Shown piece after piece: positions 62,937-64,000 of a stretch of DNA of 64,000 nt. Source of the DNA: Microbacterium indicum DSM 19969. GTDB taxonomy: Bacteria; Actinomycetota; Actinomycetes; Actinomycetales; Microbacteriaceae. The position numbers and the translations under genes were made by a program. A model generated the notes under the pieces. It was not told the DNA's origin. It saw only the letters and a list, made by a program, of their open reading frames with translations, and made no database searches. The stretch covers positions 186,001 to 250,000 of the forward strand of contig NZ_AULR01000001.1 in assembly GCF_000422385.1 (NCBI RefSeq). Reading direction: 5' to 3'. Position 1 is the stretch's first letter. Each line of letters opens with the position of its first letter.

Positions 62937-64000
62937 TCAGGCCAGCTGCAGCTCGGCGGGGAACCGCTGCCGCTCCTTGCGGCTCTTGAGCGTCGCGGCG
63001 AGCATCGTCGCCGCGAGCGCCGCGATGAGCCACCCGCTCAGGACCCCGACCGCCTGGGTGATGCCGATCGACCCGCCCGCGATGAGGGATCGGATCGCCT
63101 CTACCGTGTAGGTCATCGGCAGCAGCCCGTGCAGCGTCTGGAAGACCCCCGGCGTCGTCTGGATCGGGTAGGTCGCCCCCGCCGAGGCGAGCTGCAGCAC
63201 GATCATGATGAGGGCGATGAAGCGTCCCGGCGCCCCGAGGAGAGCCGTGAGGGCCTGGTTGATCGCATTGAAGGCGACGCCCGTGAGGAGCAGCATGCCG
63301 ACGAGGCCCGGGAGGTTCGAGACCTCGATGCCGAGGCCGAGGTGCACGACGGCGATCATCAGGAGGCCCTGCACGACGGCCATGATCGCGCCGGGCACGA
63401 AGCTCGCGAGGCCCGCGAGCCAGCCGGGCATGCGCGAGCGCAGCAGGCGCTCCCGCAGCGGCGGCATCATGAGGTAGAACGCGAGCGCCCCGACCCACAG
63501 GGCGAGCGACAGGAAGTAGGGCGCGAGGCCGTACCCGTACGCGGGCACCTCGTTGAGGCGCTGCGCGTCGATCGTGACGGGCTTCGACGCGGCGGACGCG
63601 GCCGTCTGGGCCTCGGAGTCGGTGTACGAGGGGACCTCGTCGACTCCCGACGCGAGGCCGTCGGCGAGGGTCGCGGATCCGTCGGCGAGCGTCCCGAGGC
63701 CGTCATCGAGCGTCTGCGCGCCGTCGGTCGCGGTCGTCGTGCCGTCGCTCAGCGTATTCGCGCCGTCGGCGAGCTGCTGGGCGGACGACGCGAGGGTCGC
63801 GGATCCGCTCGCGAGGCTGTCGGCGCCGGTCTTCGCGGTTCCGAGGCCCGTCGCGAGCGACGCCGCGCCGTCCGACACCTGCTGCGTACCCGACGCGAGG
63901 GCCGTCGCCCCGTCGGACGCCGTCGCGATGCCGTCGGCGAGCTCGCCGGACTTGCTCGCGAGCGTCGCGGCGCCGTCCGACACGGCTGTCGCACCGTCGG
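62937..64000 (-). CDS. YhgE/Pip-family membrane protein, N-terminus outside the window
   Basis: The visible 354 residues begin inside a long repetitive helix with heptad-like DGA/ADG-TLASG units (ADGSATLADGL, SDGAASLATGL), typical of the extracellular coiled-coil region of YhgE/Pip proteins. Five to six C-terminal membrane helices follow (GLAPYFLSLALWVGALAFYL, GWLAGLASFVPGAIMAVVQG). Relatives include phage infection protein and the EsaA subunit of type VII secretion. The reading frame is still open at 64000. Confidence 0.9.
   Translation of the reverse strand, partial: DGATAVSDGAATLASKSGELADGIATASDGATALASGTQQVSDGAASLATGLGTAKTGADSLASGSATLASSAQQLADGANTLSDGTTTATDGAQTLDDGLGTLADGSATLADGLASGVDEVPSYTDSEAQTAASAASKPVTIDAQRLNEVPAYGYGLAPYFLSLALWVGALAFYLMMPPLRERLLRSRMPGWLAGLASFVPGAIMAVVQGLLMIAVVHLGLGIEVSNLPGLVGMLLLTGVAFNAINQALTALLGAPGRFIALIMIVLQLASAGATYPIQTTPGVFQTLHGLLPMTYTVEAIRSLIAGGSIGITQAVGVLSGWLIAALAATMLAATLKSRKERQRFPAELQLA

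Overview
The window is chromosomal DNA from a high-GC actinobacterium, most likely a member of the Microbacteriaceae (genus not determined). The reasons are the strong C/G bias at third codon positions, the birA / PH-domain / purK order, the acyl-CoA carboxylase epsilon-beta-alpha genes near maf, an LpdA-type quinone dehydrogenase, and many promoters of the actinobacterial leaderless type (a TANNNT box 6-7 nt before the start codon). There is no rRNA, CRISPR array or prophage. One tRNA gene, tRNA-Lys(TTT), is present.

Layout. 1-14.8 kb: purine and biotin genes (purK, PH protein, birA), two AbiEi-like/DUF559 paralogs bracketed by a palindromic repeat family, the acyl-CoA carboxylase genes accE-accD and accA3, a two-component system, an RNA methyltransferase, maf, a truncated SRPBCC gene with its ArsR partner (also bracketed by the repeats), and lpdA. 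14.9-24.8 kb: purine nucleoside phosphorylase and a phosphohexomutase, then a mannitol PTS island (regulator, IIB-like protein, HPr, enzyme I, EIICBA-Mtl, mannitol-1-P dehydrogenase). 24.9-35.4 kb: a DUF4190 protein, a succinate-semialdehyde dehydrogenase and, on the minus strand, a seven-gene nucleoside uptake and salvage operon (lipoprotein, ABC ATPase, two permeases, cdd, deoA, add). 35.6-46.2 kb: manC, sdhCDAB, exonuclease III, a histone H1-like protein and pstSCAB behind a clear PHO box. 46.3-54.8 kb: mixed small genes, including an FBP zinc-finger protein, tRNA-Lys, an alpha/beta hydrolase followed by a nitroreductase remnant, a CHY zinc finger, an EamA transporter with an RpiR regulator, DUF2255, an XRE/MmyB regulator, and a DesK/DesR-type pair facing a small export protein. 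54.8-56.9 kb: an insertion-sequence scar (a dead ISL3 element, an orphan ISL3 end and a shredded IS5 relic). 56.9-64 kb: DUF3100 and an M20 amidohydrolase, serine deaminase, a pit phosphate transporter with two small partners, and a YhgE/Pip protein cut by the window end.

The most unusual material is the palindromic repeat family at about 2.85, 3.8, 12.7 and 13.3 kb. It has inverted GAGACTCTGACGA / TCGTCAGAGTCTC arms, lies next to genes missing one end, and brackets a DUF559 (Vsr-like) nuclease gene. The suggestion that the nuclease and the repeat belong together is an inference. Other points of interest are the set of leaderless promoters, operators overlapping them (rpiR), a second possible PHO box before pit, and the division of labour between a mannitol regulator whose IIB domain lacks cysteine and a free IIB protein that has it.
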